DNA from: Isochrysis galbana | Taxonomy: Eukaryota > Haptophyta > Isochrysidales > Isochrysidaceae | Direction of reading: 5' to 3' | NCBI GenBank assembly: GCA_018136815.1 | Contig: CM030944.1 | Location: 2,005,345-2,069,344, forward strand | Length of the DNA stretch: 64,000 nucleotides | Part shown: positions 39,478 to 49,158 of the stretch, piece by piece | How positions within the stretch are numbered: position 1 is the stretch's first letter | How the letters are laid out: every line of letters begins with the position of its first letter | Translations under genes and position numbers: made by a program | The notes under the pieces: model-generated | Databases searched by the model: none | Seen by the model: only the letters and a program-made list of their open reading frames with translations | What the model was told of the DNA's origin: nothing

Positions 39478-40875
39478 ATGGCTTCTTCCGGGTCGCACCA
39501 CATAGAAGGGGACGGCCGGAAGCCCAAGATCGGTGCGCATGAGCCCAGCCAGCCAACGGTACATCCGACTCGCACAGGGCTTCCGCAACGAGGCCGATTG
39601 ACGAAAGGCATGGCTTCGAAACTCTCAATGCTCAATGGCCAACGCAAGCAACACAGCGCGATTGTGGGCTCACAATTCAAACTCGCGAAGCATAACATTG
39701 ACTGCCAGACCCCCACGGTGCCTACTTGGCTGTCAGGATCTAACGGCGGTGATGGCCGCATTCCCTCGGGTCTATCGACGGACAGAGCGTCTGAGCAGAA
39801 GCATTGCCTCCCAGGCACGGGTCAACGACAAGCACGAGAGCACGAGGATGCACTTGAAACACAGGACACATCCAAGAAAGCTCGGATCGCTTCCGGCTGC
39901 AGGGACTACTGTCGCAGGTCAGGCTATTGCTCGCGGTGCGTCAAGCGCCCAACCCGCCCGGCTTTTCGCGCAAACGCAGTGACCGGAAACTGTTACCAGG
40001 CACCAACGAGTGCCCCTAGCAAGGAAGCAGCGGGCAGCCCAACGTTTGTGTTGACGTCACCTTCCCAAACCAGCTCTTCCGATGAATCTTGCTCTTTCAT
40101 TGCCGAACCTCGATCGACAAAGCCGCTGCCATCGCAGAACAGCCTGATGTCGTATAATTCCGAATCGGTGGACATCGATGGCTCCGTCCACGATTTGCAG
40201 GCCGCATATACGACTTGGATGCAGCTTATCTCGCTGATCCCAGAAGAAACAGCTCCCACATCGTGTCTGCCCCCAGCCGAGCTTTTCATCAGAGCGACGG
40301 ATCAAGGCATCCTACCAGAAACCAGGCTTGCCCTTCGACAAGAGTACACGCTCTGCGCTACAGAGCTCTCCAAGGGGAAAGGGCACACTAAGTGCAGCGA
40401 CTTTCTGGCACTCCTTCGATCAGTGGGCACCACTTTCACTGCCACCGTAGAGCGTTCGAACATCATGCCAATGCCGTTCCAGACGCTCCGTCCCAATACT
40501 CCGTCACTCGCGTCTGCGGCTGTTCCATCACCCTTTGGCCCTTTCGGTGTTCCGCACTTTGCTCCAAATCAACACGAATCACAGCAATACCCTTGCACAC
40601 CATGTCCGTGGCGATCTCGCCTGCCGTCCATTGCTCCAATCACCTCTCAGTCTCAGATGCTTATTGCAGCACCATTTGTCGGGTGGCCGGTTCACTACAC
40701 TCCATACTCATGGGCGCCGCCACCACAGACCATGGGACAAGACTATCAATACTTCAAGTACACCCTCGATCCCTACGTGCTCCCATGGCCACATGGCCAG
40801 CCTCCAATGTCATCGAACTTACTGGCCGCTTCGCACGCGACGGCCGGGATCATGACCACGCCCCTCTACATCTAA
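39478..40875 (+). CDS. Unrecognised Ser/Pro-rich protein with a Cys cluster
   Basis: 465 codons from ATG 39478 with lower GC than its neighbours and an even mix of residues, so probably real. About residue 140 has CRDYCRRSGYCSRC, four cysteines that could bind zinc, next to a basic stretch (KKARIAS). A segment at about 230-310 (VHDLQAAYTTWMQLISLIPE to CSDFLALLRSVGTTFTATVE) looks helical and folded. The C-terminus is Pro/Tyr/Trp-rich (GWPVHYTPYSWAPPP). A DNA- or RNA-binding regulator would suit this, but no family is recognised. No intron is needed. Confidence 0.55.
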   Translation: MASSGSHHIEGDGRKPKIGAHEPSQPTVHPTRTGLPQRGRLTKGMASKLSMLNGQRKQHSAIVGSQFKLAKHNIDCQTPTVPTWLSGSNGGDGRIPSGLSTDRASEQKHCLPGTGQRQAREHEDALETQDTSKKARIASGCRDYCRRSGYCSRCVKRPTRPAFRANAVTGNCYQAPTSAPSKEAAGSPTFVLTSPSQTSSSDESCSFIAEPRSTKPLPSQNSLMSYNSESVDIDGSVHDLQAAYTTWMQLISLIPEETAPTSCLPPAELFIRATDQGILPETRLALRQEYTLCATELSKGKGHTKCSDFLALLRSVGTTFTATVERSNIMPMPFQTLRPNTPSLASAAVPSPFGPFGVPHFAPNQHESQQYPCTPCPWRSRLPSIAPITSQSQMLIAAPFVGWPVHYTPYSWAPPPQTMGQDYQYFKYTLDPYVLPWPHGQPPMSSNLLAASHATAGIMTTPLYI

Positions 40876-41282
40876 CTTTTATCATTTTGACCCAGCGTTC
40901 TCGTACAGCACGTTCTTCGGCAGATCGTACAAGAATCACGAAAACGATGCTATTGTTGATTTTCTTAGCAAGCGCAAAACCTGCGCAAGCTTCATCTGCA
41001 CTGCGAGTGGCGATGCCAAGACCAATTGCTCGGCCACGATCAGCATCAATTAAGATACTGCATACTTTTGAAAGCCTGTCAGTCACGATCGGTAGGTGTG
41101 ACGTGGAGGTCGTTATCGCTATTCAATCAATTGGTGGCGCTCGATTTGGGTGCGCGATGTCAATTGCTTGGTGCTTGGCTGTAATAATCGGGCGTTACTC
41201 GTTACTCATGCACATATGCGACTTTATCTAGCCCTACGTCCTACGTCGTCGGTAAATAAAATGGTATTCCTCACGTCGTATT

Positions 41283-41375
41283 AGGGCGGTCAAACACTAT
41301 TTTAACTTCTAAGGGTGTAAAAATGAAAAAGTCAGGATTGAGGAAATACACCAAAGTAAAGCGGTAGAAACCCCG
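41283..41375 (+). repeat. Terminal-type repeat R4, copy 1
   Basis: GGGCGGTCAAACACTATTTT, then AAGGGTGTAAAA, GATTGAG and ACACCAAAGT, matching in order the reverse complement of 61612-61694, where the copia fossil block ends. Confidence 0.75.
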
Positions 41376-41490
41376 GAAAACACCTATGTAACACATATTC
41401 GGTGCCCTTTGGGCCCCAGACCCCCCCCGGGAGCCCCCACAACGAAGCGTAACCCAAAAACGGCAAAACAGGCCTAAATACTCTATCTCG

Positions 41491-41747
41491 GAGAGCCCGA
41501 GTTCAAAACGACGCCGGGCGCGCTACGAGACCGTTCTCGTTCCTCAGCCCGGTGTCCGGCCTGCGCCAAGCCCCATATATCCAGGTGCCGCCCAGCCAGC
41601 GACGCCAATCGCGCGCGACGCGCCCCCAAGCTGCGTCGAAATCGGCCGTCGCGGCGCCCGAAAGCACGCGCGCTAACGTCCGCCGGCGGAGGCCGGAGAG
41701 CCCAACTTCGAACCGAGCCCGGGCGCGCTACGAGACCGTTCTCGTTC
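41491..41747 (+). repeat. 52-bp direct repeat, 205-bp spacing
   Basis: 41491-41542 and 41696-41747 share GAGAGCCC and an identical 29-base end starting CCGGGCGCGCTACGAGACCG. Confidence 0.85.
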
Positions 41748-42620
41748 GTCGATGCGCCGAGCCACGACGTCGAGAATAGATATGAAGTTTCGGGGCTAAC
41801 ACCTAGAACCTACAATGGGCACGACACCCGCTCTAGCCCTTACGCCTTACTATGACAAACACCCTTTCCAATTTTTGCCCCTCACTCGCCTTCCCTTCTC
41901 CCCCCCTTCCCCCTCCCCTTTATTCCTTTTTCTTCGGTGTCCGGGGGTGGGCCCAGGTGCTCTATGCTCAGCCCGGGGCCAGGATTAGGTAGGGTCCTGC
42001 GCCTGCTGGCTTCACCGGCGATAGGACCGGGGGGGGGAGGGGGGGGGGGGGCGCACTCCTCGGGCCAAGCGACTCAACGCCAAAGCGCTTTCCCCCTCGC
42101 AATTTGCAACTCGAATCATTTTTTTCGCGTGAGAGCCGCCCCTGCTTCTACTGTGGGCCATGATCCAAACGCATTGGAATGAATCGCCGATTTTGGCGCT
42201 TCACCCCGACATAAGGACACATTTGTAGTAGTAGTAGCACATTTGGACCCTCATCAATCATTACAACGTATCCACCCATCTTGATCGGCGCACTAGGAGA
42301 CTCTTCTTGCAGACGCACGGCCTCTGCCGCCCTCTGAAAAAAAGAAGAGACCACTTGTAGAAGCATTCAGCATGCGCTGCAAGTGAACCTCCGTTCAGGT
42401 TTGTTGCGACAAACAAGAGCATGGGCGTTTGCCATCTTGCGCATCGTTCAACAAAATCAAGGCCAACCCGGAAAGCGAAGAAAAGCGAGCTCAGCTCTCG
42501 AATCACAAGCTCCTAAAGAGAGGCTAGCCAGGCCAACATGTAACAAGCAGAAGAGGTTCACAAAGACGCAGGGACGCCACAAGATTGCCTCCGGCTACGC
42601 CTTCAGCTATTGTGCCACTA

Positions 42621-44393
42621 CTACAACATCGGCGTGGAGTGCAACCGTTCGGACATCCCATCAGCTTCGGAAATCATGGCATCGACGTCGATCCCAAGCA
42701 AGGCCACGAGACGTTGCCATCGATGCAAAACTGCCGATGCGGCCGGAGACAAGTCTCTAGCGGCGTGTACAACCGGAGGGTCTGTCCGTGCCGGTAACCG
42801 GCGTTTGTACATCATCAATAGTGCTCTTCGCAAAGGGGGTTGCGCAGGGCCGAGATGATATTGCTGGACTAGCACCTCAGCTTGCCGAAGCGCATCTAGC
42901 AGCATGGCCCCGTCAGCCCGTTCGTCGCGCGAGCAGGCATTAAGAAACAGCGCGATGCTGTGCTCGCTAATATCTTCACCCGCCTCCGCCGCCTCCCTGA
43001 GCCTCTGAAGCGCTAGATCGGCTCTCCGCCGGTGAGCAAAGTTATCCAAAGTTGAATTGAGGAACCGAACATCGGTCTTCCCGCACATCGATGGCTGGCC
43101 TCTAAGAGAGGAGTCGTCAGGTCCTACAGAAGGCCTATGCACCCGTTCATGGCTAGAGGGCTTGTCGCCATCCGTGCGCAAACTGCATAGCTCCCCACCC
43201 CATGCCTTCTTACGTTCGTGAGTGCAAGGCTTACTTTCGGACGACGCATCCGACGTTGACTTTCCATCCTTACCGAGGGTGGCGCTGACGGCATTTATGA
43301 CCGCCTCGGAATAGTCGGCGGCGTTCGGTCCCGACTTGAAAACATTGAGAATGGCAGTGTGACAGACGAGATTGGGCGACGTCCCCAGCCCAATTGCGCC
43401 GCGCCACACGCGCAGCGCCAAGCGCGCCATTTCGTCACCAACCTCCTCAGAGCGCCGCCGACGCGACTCACGCGCGATTGCCGTCAAGCAGTTGGCGAGA
43501 GCGCGCTGCTGCTCGCGCTCAGCCATGTTCAACCAAAGGATATGCGCGCCCCCCTTCGACCCAGTCGAGAGTCCGAACCCATACCGTTCGAGCATGTGCA
43601 CCGCAAAGGTGGAGTCCCCTCCGACTGCAGCTGCGCCTAGCGCGGTCGTCAACATGAGCGCATCTACATCAGCCGCGCCTCCGCCCGCCTCGAGCGTTTC
43701 GCCAACCAAAGACGTCACCGCACGCGCGGCCATCGGATCGCGCGACTTGACTGCGGCGATACACAAGGTGGACACGAGGTGCGGGTGGCACACGAGCGCC
43801 CTCGATCTTGGGCCACCCTCCGTGAGGGTGCGCTGCGCAAAGTCAGCATAGAGCTCACAGGCGACGTGTACCTCGCCTGCGTTGCTCAACGCGCGGATTG
43901 CCCTGTTGAGCGCACGTGTATGCCTTTCAGGCGCCATCTCGAGCCCGAGGCGCTGCGCTGCGCGGAAGGCGCGCAGCAGCACGATCGGCCCGCCCGGCTC
44001 GCAAGCAAGAGCCAGCTGTGCCAAGCGGGCAGGGGAGACACGTGGCCCCTCGCCGGTGCTCGCGCGGTCGCGGAGCAGTTGGGCAAGCGCGGGCGCAGCA
44101 ACCGCACCACAAAACCGCAGCATCGCGTCCGGATGGCCCGCACGCGTCGCGGCTGCCCAGCTGAGAAGCGCGAGGCCACGAGGCGAGCCGAGGCGAGACG
44201 CGCCAGAGCGAGCGAGCTCACAGAGCGCGGCAGCGTAGTGCTGGCGGGAGAGCGCCTGGCGATACGCCGTGCACAGCTCGACCTCAAGCTGCGTCGCAGA
44301 GTGAGACGCGCGGCGTGCGGGTAGGCAGCGCAGCGCGGCCAGGCGGCGCGGGGGCAGCAGCGAGAGCGCCGCCGCCAGCCGCGTGCACAGCAT
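42621..44393 (-). CDS. Mitochondrial PPR-like protein
   Basis: 590 aa from the ATG at 44393, no intron. The N-terminus (MLCTRLAAALSLLPPRRLAA, then RRASHS) is Arg/Ala/Leu-rich without acid residues, typical of a mitochondrial presequence. The body is helical with repeats of about 35 residues resembling pentatricopeptide motifs, for example NLVCHTAILNVFKSGPNAAD and VRFLNSTLDNFAHRRRADLA followed by SEHSIALFLNACSRDERADG. PPR proteins bind organellar RNA. The motifs are weak, so the PPR call is tentative. Its start faces that of the gene at 44632, 238 bp away, suggesting a shared promoter. Confidence 0.6.
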   Translation of the reverse strand: MLCTRLAAALSLLPPRRLAALRCLPARRASHSATQLEVELCTAYRQALSRQHYAAALCELARSGASRLGSPRGLALLSWAAATRAGHPDAMLRFCGAVAAPALAQLLRDRASTGEGPRVSPARLAQLALACEPGGPIVLLRAFRAAQRLGLEMAPERHTRALNRAIRALSNAGEVHVACELYADFAQRTLTEGGPRSRALVCHPHLVSTLCIAAVKSRDPMAARAVTSLVGETLEAGGGAADVDALMLTTALGAAAVGGDSTFAVHMLERYGFGLSTGSKGGAHILWLNMAEREQQRALANCLTAIARESRRRRSEEVGDEMARLALRVWRGAIGLGTSPNLVCHTAILNVFKSGPNAADYSEAVINAVSATLGKDGKSTSDASSESKPCTHERKKAWGGELCSLRTDGDKPSSHERVHRPSVGPDDSSLRGQPSMCGKTDVRFLNSTLDNFAHRRRADLALQRLREAAEAGEDISEHSIALFLNACSRDERADGAMLLDALRQAEVLVQQYHLGPAQPPLRRALLMMYKRRLPARTDPPVVHAARDLSPAASAVLHRWQRLVALLGIDVDAMISEADGMSERLHSTPML

Positions 44394-44631
44394 CGCTCCC
44401 GCCCCGCCTCCGACGGTTTCTACTTATAGCTACACAACATCCAATAAGTAGCGTACTCTACGAGTACCGGGCTCGACGTTTACCAAATTTATGGATCGTT
44501 CATGGAGGATGCTCGCAGCACACGGGGGAAACCCAAAGTAGAATAGAGTATGGCAGTGTATTGTAGATTGTAGAAAGAACTCTAGTGGCGCCTCCTCGCA
44601 CCCCTCTCGCTCGCTCTCGCCAGCGGCGCGC

Positions 44632-45111
44632 ATGTCGTCTGCGCTGCTCGCCCGCGCCATCCAGACCACCGCCGCCTGCGCCTTCTCGTCGCTGCAAGGC
44701 GCGCTCCGCTTCGGCAGCAAGCGCGCCTGGCGGCCCAACCGCAAGACTATGGCGCACACGAGGAACGGACCGACTTGGCCAAAGGGGACGATCAAAGACT
44801 TGTCCAACCGATGGTGGCAGCCAGTGCTGCCGGCACTTGCTGCCCCTGTCGCCTCGGGCGTGCTACCCGGCGGCCAGCACGGTCAGGGCTCCTCACGCGC
44901 CCGCAAGCGTTCCCTGCAGAAGCAGCAGCAGATCATCGCGCACCACGCGCGCCGCATTGAGGGCGTGCTGCGGAACAAGTTCTTCCGAGAGCAGCAGCGG
45001 TCAAAGGAGCGCGAACGGACAGACAGATACATCCGAGAGTACGCCGAGATGCTGCAGGCGCAGTCAAGAGCTACGGCATCACCCGAGCCTGGAGATGCGA
45101 CCACACCGTGA
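44632..45111 (+). CDS. Small basic protein, probably mitochondrial
   Basis: 159 aa. The first 40 residues (MSSALLARAIQTTAACAFSS, then basic RFGSKRAWRPNRK) look like a mitochondrial presequence. The middle has GPTWPKGTIKDLSNRWWQP, and the C-terminal half is a very basic helix (RKRSLQKQQQIIAHHARRIE, then RNKFFREQQRSKERERTDRY). Size and charge are like small mitoribosomal proteins, but I cannot name one. Confidence 0.5.
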   Translation: MSSALLARAIQTTAACAFSSLQGALRFGSKRAWRPNRKTMAHTRNGPTWPKGTIKDLSNRWWQPVLPALAAPVASGVLPGGQHGQGSSRARKRSLQKQQQIIAHHARRIEGVLRNKFFREQQRSKERERTDRYIREYAEMLQAQSRATASPEPGDATTP

Positions 45112-45688
45112 GGTTGCCGCACGGCTCAATGACACGCCGCACGTGCTGCTGGATGTGGTAGCTCAGTCATCATCTACCGTTGGGGAAGAGGATGTCGGGT
45201 ATAGGGCAGTACCCGCCGATGCCCGGTCATGGTTCCCGCTGGCTCGATCCTTCTTGTATTCACTTCCTGGTTGGCGTTGCGTCTGGTGTCATGTTTTGTG
45301 TGTGGTGTTTGTACATGGTAATGGTATGTGCTGTTGCTAATGAGGAAAAGCTAGTGTTCAACCTCCCGTTCCATCAATCGTTACCTGGCTTCTAGCTTCC
45401 TAGGGAACACGTGTTGATGTCGAATCGAGCGAAAACGGAGGGCCCTGGGACACTCCGCTGCGAGGCGCACCGGCTCTTGACCCTCTTTACCTTCGGAAGT
45501 CGGGCAAATGAGATGTTGGATTGGGTCGGGGAACTCCGTGTGTGGTATGCCGGGTGGGTGTGGAGTGTGGAGAGTCTCAGACCATGGAGAGCGTGAGATG
45601 GACAGAAGAAGAAGCAAGGCGAGAGTGGAAGGGGAGTCCGCGGGCCATCAAAAGTGGGCAATATAATAATATCACTGAGCATTAGTAC
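45112..45688. other. Spacer
   Basis: 3' UTR of the preceding gene; nothing else recognised. Confidence 0.5.
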
Positions 45689-45750
45689 CATAGTTGTTGC
45701 GTCAGCTCGTGAGCTCGCAGGCGTTTTGGAGCTTACACTGATATCAGTAA
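45689..45750 (+). repeat. Palindrome-ended repeat, copy B
   Basis: Second copy of 24610-24670, same orientation, 46 bases before repeat R1 copy B. Confidence 0.85.
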
Positions 45751-45796
45751 GGCGAGCAAGCGCTCAATCACCATCACCCACAGCATGGAAAAGCGT

Positions 45797-46410
45797 TTGT
45801 TGCGGGTAGGGGGGGTTGCCCGTTCCCCCTCGCACGTCCCCGTTCATTAGGTCCCCTTCGCGTGACTCCCTCCTCGCCGCCTCGCCCCGGTCCCCCCTCT
45901 TTGCATTGCGTTCCTTCTCCCGCCATCGGGCTTTCCCCCGCGTCCCCCTTTCGTTCTTTGTTGTCACGCTCCGACGCCCTTTTCCCGCGTCGGCCCACTG
46001 GGCCCGCCCCCTCTCTCTCTCCCCTTCCCCGTTCTCTCCCCGAGTGCCTCCTTGAGTTTCCGGCCCCGTTTCATCCCTCTCTCTTCCCGCGTCTTTTCCC
46101 TTCCCGGTGTTTACTTTTCCCGTGAGTGTCCCCCCCCCCCCTTTGTTCTTCGTCCCGCGATCAGCGCCACCGCTCGAGCGCTCCTGTCCCCTTCTCGTCT
46201 GCCTGTGCTCTCCGTGCTCGTCACGCCCGTCCTCATGCTGCCCGAGGCCGAACCCTCGGTCTCGCCCTCGGCCGCACGTGCCCTCCCCGATCGTGTCTCT
46301 CCGCCTCCTGTGCCCCCTCCCATTTGTACCTCACATGTTAATGTCATGCACAGCCCTTCCACACCAACATGCACAGCAGCCACAGCCCCTCACCACTCAT
46401 CACACACACA
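45797..46410 (+). repeat. Dispersed repeat R1, copy B
   Basis: Same start and end words as 3697-4310 and similar throughout. It is followed by a C/A-rich stretch (46411-46754) not found at copy A. Confidence 0.85.
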
Positions 46411-46795
46411 TGTTAGCGGAGGCGTGTCGTCCACGCCTTCCCACCCAGCACCGCCCTCCCACGACCCTGCCGCCGACGCTCCCAACCTGCCAACACTCGA
46501 CCAGCCCATGCCCTCTCACACCACCCAACAGCATCAACACCCACAGTCCAATCAACCACACCACCCAGCTCCCCCCACCGCCACGCCAGCTCAGCCCCTG
46601 TTCTACTCCCCCTTCCCGCACCTTACCACGCCCTCCTGTCCCCCACCCTACCCACCCTACCCCTCCTACCCGCCCCCGCCACCCCCAACCTCCGCAAGCT
46701 TGCCCTCCCTCTCTCCTGCTCATGCGTTCGGTGACTATGAGAGGGCGCGGTCGTAGGCGCCAAGACGGAATTTGTGCTTGTCGAACATACGATGA
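46411..46795. other. C/A-rich stretch between R1 and the LINE
   Basis: Translates to Pro/His/Thr-rich low complexity in two plus frames; no gene supported. The junction with LINE sequence lies about 46755-46795. Confidence 0.5.
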
Positions 46796-47158
46796 CTACT
46801 GGCTCGTAGGCAGAGGGCCGTTCGATCGAGCCGGCAGCTGACGCGGCCGTGAAAGAGTCGTAGTTTGTTGCTTGCGGGAAGATGTCTGAGAGACTACGTC
46901 GCCTCTGTCCTTTCTGATGGCTATCGCCACTCCGCTCCCAGGGTCGCCCCTAGTCGCGGGAGATTGAAACCAGTCCCAACCCAGGGACCGGGCCAAACCT
47001 TGCACCCTAAGGTGCCACCCATCGCTGTAATGGTGTAGTTCTTGCGCGTAAAGAACATGTATCCCTCCTAATTTCGCTTGAGCTAGCGTAGACGCTAGTT
47101 TATGTTTAGCTCCATTCATATTGTATGTCGCAATCTTTAGATCATTACTATTCACCAT
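46796..47158 (-). CDS. LINE ORF2, N-terminal endonuclease part
   Basis: 120 codons starting MVNSNDLKIATYNMNGAKHK, the N-terminal strand and Asn of the APE-type endonuclease of non-LTR retrotransposons; YAQELHHYSDGW supplies the catalytic Glu strand, and GSGVAIAIRKD the next strand. The rest of the endonuclease and all of the reverse transcriptase are missing, as R1-associated sequence follows. Its ATG overlaps the end of ORF1 in ATGGTGAATAG, 11 bases shared in another frame, which suggests coupled or reinitiated translation. Loss of the 3' rather than the 5' part is unusual for LINE insertions and points to later deletion or insertion. Confidence 0.75.
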   Translation of the reverse strand: MVNSNDLKIATYNMNGAKHKLASTLAQAKLGGIHVLYAQELHHYSDGWHLRVQGLARSLGWDWFQSPATRGDPGSGVAIAIRKDRGDVVSQTSSRKQQTTTLSRPRQLPARSNGPLPTSQ

Positions 47159-48800
47159 GACGGTAGAGGCAACTAACTCCGTTCACGCAGTACCCTGGAT
47201 AAGCCTTATTAGGTTTCAGATTGCATTTGACCATACAAGTTTGTTTGCCCGTGACGGGATCTTTTACCCAACATCCGGGGATGTCGTGGCTTGAGGAGCA
47301 TTGGACGATTTGGCGTCCTTTCATGCGGTTGTTCTTGCATTCGCCGGCCATGAATCGGCGGCATGGCGCCGCCGCTCCAAGACCCATGAGGGCCCGGTAG
47401 TCCATGGCGTTACTGGCGTCCCTTTGACGCTTACGTTGCTCTGCTTTCGCCTTATCTTGTTCGCACGTACACTGGCGAAAGCTAACTTGGTTCTTGCGCA
47501 GAAATGAGATTGCCCACGGCTTGTCGTATCCTTTGCAACCCCCGGGGGCTCCATGGATGGCTAACTCCCCTTCAGGAGTCACGCATTCCACTGATGATCG
47601 GACCGCATAGTCCAGGTTGAAATTTTCTCCGTCGTCGAGAGTCACATGGAAGTTTCGAGGGAAACGGTGCCCCAAGGCGGACGTGTCCGTGTAAACATAG
47701 AAATGCCAGATTGGGCGCTTGCCGGACTCGACCTTCGTGATTCCTTCGAGTGAAGTTTTGGCTCGCTGTTGGTTGCCCCTTAGCACGTGGAAGCCCTCGC
47801 GTTCGAGCGAGCTAGCCAGGTGCCTAGTCTTGGTTTTGTACGCCTTGATCGGGTCAAAGATGCGGAATACGATGTAGGTCGCCACCTCTTTGAGAGAGGA
47901 CCGGATGGCGCTCGACTTGCGAGGGGCCGAATCGGCTAACGCGCCGTAAGTGATTCCAAACTCGTGCGGGACTCCAGAAAGTGCCGTATTTACTTTGTCT
48001 CCATATGCGGCCTTAAATTGATCGTGTGCGTCCTCATCGACGTAAAAGATCCAAGGGCCTTTACGACCCTTGTCCATCCCATCCGGGGTTGCGTCTAGGC
48101 CTTCCAGCCTAGAGAGGAGGAATTTCATGAAGGTAGCTACATCTTCACTTTTGATGTCCTTCTTGTCGTCAGCTAGCTGAGCTAGCTGAATGAAAAAAGG
48201 GGTGTCTTCCGGCTCTTCCTCCTCATCAAGAGGGGGGGGAGCAAGTTGTGTGTTGTTGCTGACAACCGGCTTGGGGTCCGATTGGGGGTCGGCCCGCTTG
48301 CGCGATGGCGGCTGTGGCTGTGGGGCTGGTTGCTTCTGGGCTTGCTGCATTGGAGCCTTCCCCATGGGTCCCTTCTGGGCGGCTTCCGCGTAGGATTTTT
48401 GCGCAGGTGTTGGTTGTTGGTTGGAGGGCGCAAAAGCCCCCAGGATTGATTGTTGTGTCAAGTGCCCGCCCCCGAGGGGTGCACTGGTGGTAGGAGTTGC
48501 CACCATGGGGGTGGCAGCAGTGCTGCCAGCCCCCATGGGGAGTCCTTGGTTGGGTGGCGTGTCGAGGGAGGCCTGTGGCAGGGCTTTGCCCTGGCTCTGG
48601 TCTGCACCAGGGAACAGGACTCTGCCTGTTCCCTGGCTGTGGGGCTGCCTGGGAGGAGAGGGAGGTGGCGCCATCTCGACGTCCTGATCGGGAGGGGCTG
48701 AGGGCTGCGAGCGCTTGGGCTCCGGTGGCTTGGGTCGGCCCCGTTGGGGCGTCGTGGCGGCAGAGGGCTGGGAGTTGGGAGCGGTCGGCGCGCGCTCCAT
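47148..48800 (-). CDS. LINE ORF1 (gag-like, Cys-rich C-terminus)
   Basis: 550 aa from the ATG at 48800. Residues 1-190 are Pro/Gln/Ser-rich and disordered. About 190-460 look folded (EEPEDTPFFIQLAQLADDKK, WIFYVDEDAHDQFKAAYGDK, ATYIVFRIFDPIKAYKTKTR, WHFYVYTDTSALGHRFPRNF). The C-terminus carries CRRFMAGECKNNRMKGRQIV and further Cys and His ending CVNGVSCLYRHGE, CCCH-like zinc fingers as in ORF1 proteins that bind RNA. ORF2 begins within its last codons. The frame is open throughout, so ORF1 looks whole. Upstream sits the hairpin that also heads the copy at 51680. Confidence 0.75.
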   Translation of the reverse strand: MERAPTAPNSQPSAATTPQRGRPKPPEPKRSQPSAPPDQDVEMAPPPSPPRQPHSQGTGRVLFPGADQSQGKALPQASLDTPPNQGLPMGAGSTAATPMVATPTTSAPLGGGHLTQQSILGAFAPSNQQPTPAQKSYAEAAQKGPMGKAPMQQAQKQPAPQPQPPSRKRADPQSDPKPVVSNNTQLAPPPLDEEEEPEDTPFFIQLAQLADDKKDIKSEDVATFMKFLLSRLEGLDATPDGMDKGRKGPWIFYVDEDAHDQFKAAYGDKVNTALSGVPHEFGITYGALADSAPRKSSAIRSSLKEVATYIVFRIFDPIKAYKTKTRHLASSLEREGFHVLRGNQQRAKTSLEGITKVESGKRPIWHFYVYTDTSALGHRFPRNFHVTLDDGENFNLDYAVRSSVECVTPEGELAIHGAPGGCKGYDKPWAISFLRKNQVSFRQCTCEQDKAKAEQRKRQRDASNAMDYRALMGLGAAAPCRRFMAGECKNNRMKGRQIVQCSSSHDIPGCWVKDPVTGKQTCMVKCNLKPNKAYPGYCVNGVSCLYRHGE

Positions 48801-48830
48801 CGCTAAAACTATAACAATAGTTTTTGAGGG
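48801..48830 (-). promoter_or_regulatory. LINE 5' hairpin before ORF1 ATG
   Basis: 48805-48824 reads AAAACTAT-AACA-ATAGTTTT, an 8-bp stem and 4-base loop that ends four bases from the ORF1 ATG on the minus strand. The same hairpin heads 51680-51699. Confidence 0.7.
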
Positions 48831-48835
48831 GAACC

Positions 48836-48925
48836 TTTTTTTTTTTTTTTTCCGGGGGACCCGAAGGAGAGGTGGGGGGCGGCGGCGCGCTCCATGGCGA
48901 CTAACTATAAAGTTAGTTGTCCTGG
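48836..48925 (-). mobile_element. Second LINE-like 5' end fragment and poly-A tract
   Basis: Read on the minus strand: a hairpin with ACTAACT/AGTTAGT arms (48900-48917), then ATGGAGCGCGCC at 48895, then about 30 bases on a 16-base A run (T run 48836-48851) that directly precedes the intact LINE 5' end. It has the hairpin-plus-ATGGAGCGCGC layout with a different stem. Confidence 0.5.
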
Positions 48926-49158
48926 TACCACTTCATATTTGGGGAGGCAAGAAGCCCTGAAAAAAAACGCTGCAAAAAGGTGCACGCCCAGAAGGCATAC
49001 CGACGGAGGTCCTTATGCAAAGCGTACGACTCCGCACACCTCCTTGCCTCTGCTAACTCCTGCCAATATCCATCCATCACGACCTTCACTAATGCGGATC
49101 ACCGTTTTCACCGTTCTCAGTGAAAGGTGTGCTCGGTCACACACATGGTGTTTGATGA
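48926..49158. other. Short spacer downstream of the JmjC gene
   Basis: Holds the 3' UTR of the JmjC gene; no other feature seen. Confidence 0.5.

Larger units (their letters stand above)
40876..42620. other. Repeat-bearing spacer
   Basis: Holds the terminal repeat at 41283-41375 and the direct repeat 41491/41696, plus G runs at 42028-42052. No gene is recognised. Confidence 0.5.

Noticed and set aside
46052-46841. Two long Pro/Ser/Thr-rich frames
   Set aside because: They run across repeat R1, and the matching frames in the other R1 copy are not kept in phase.
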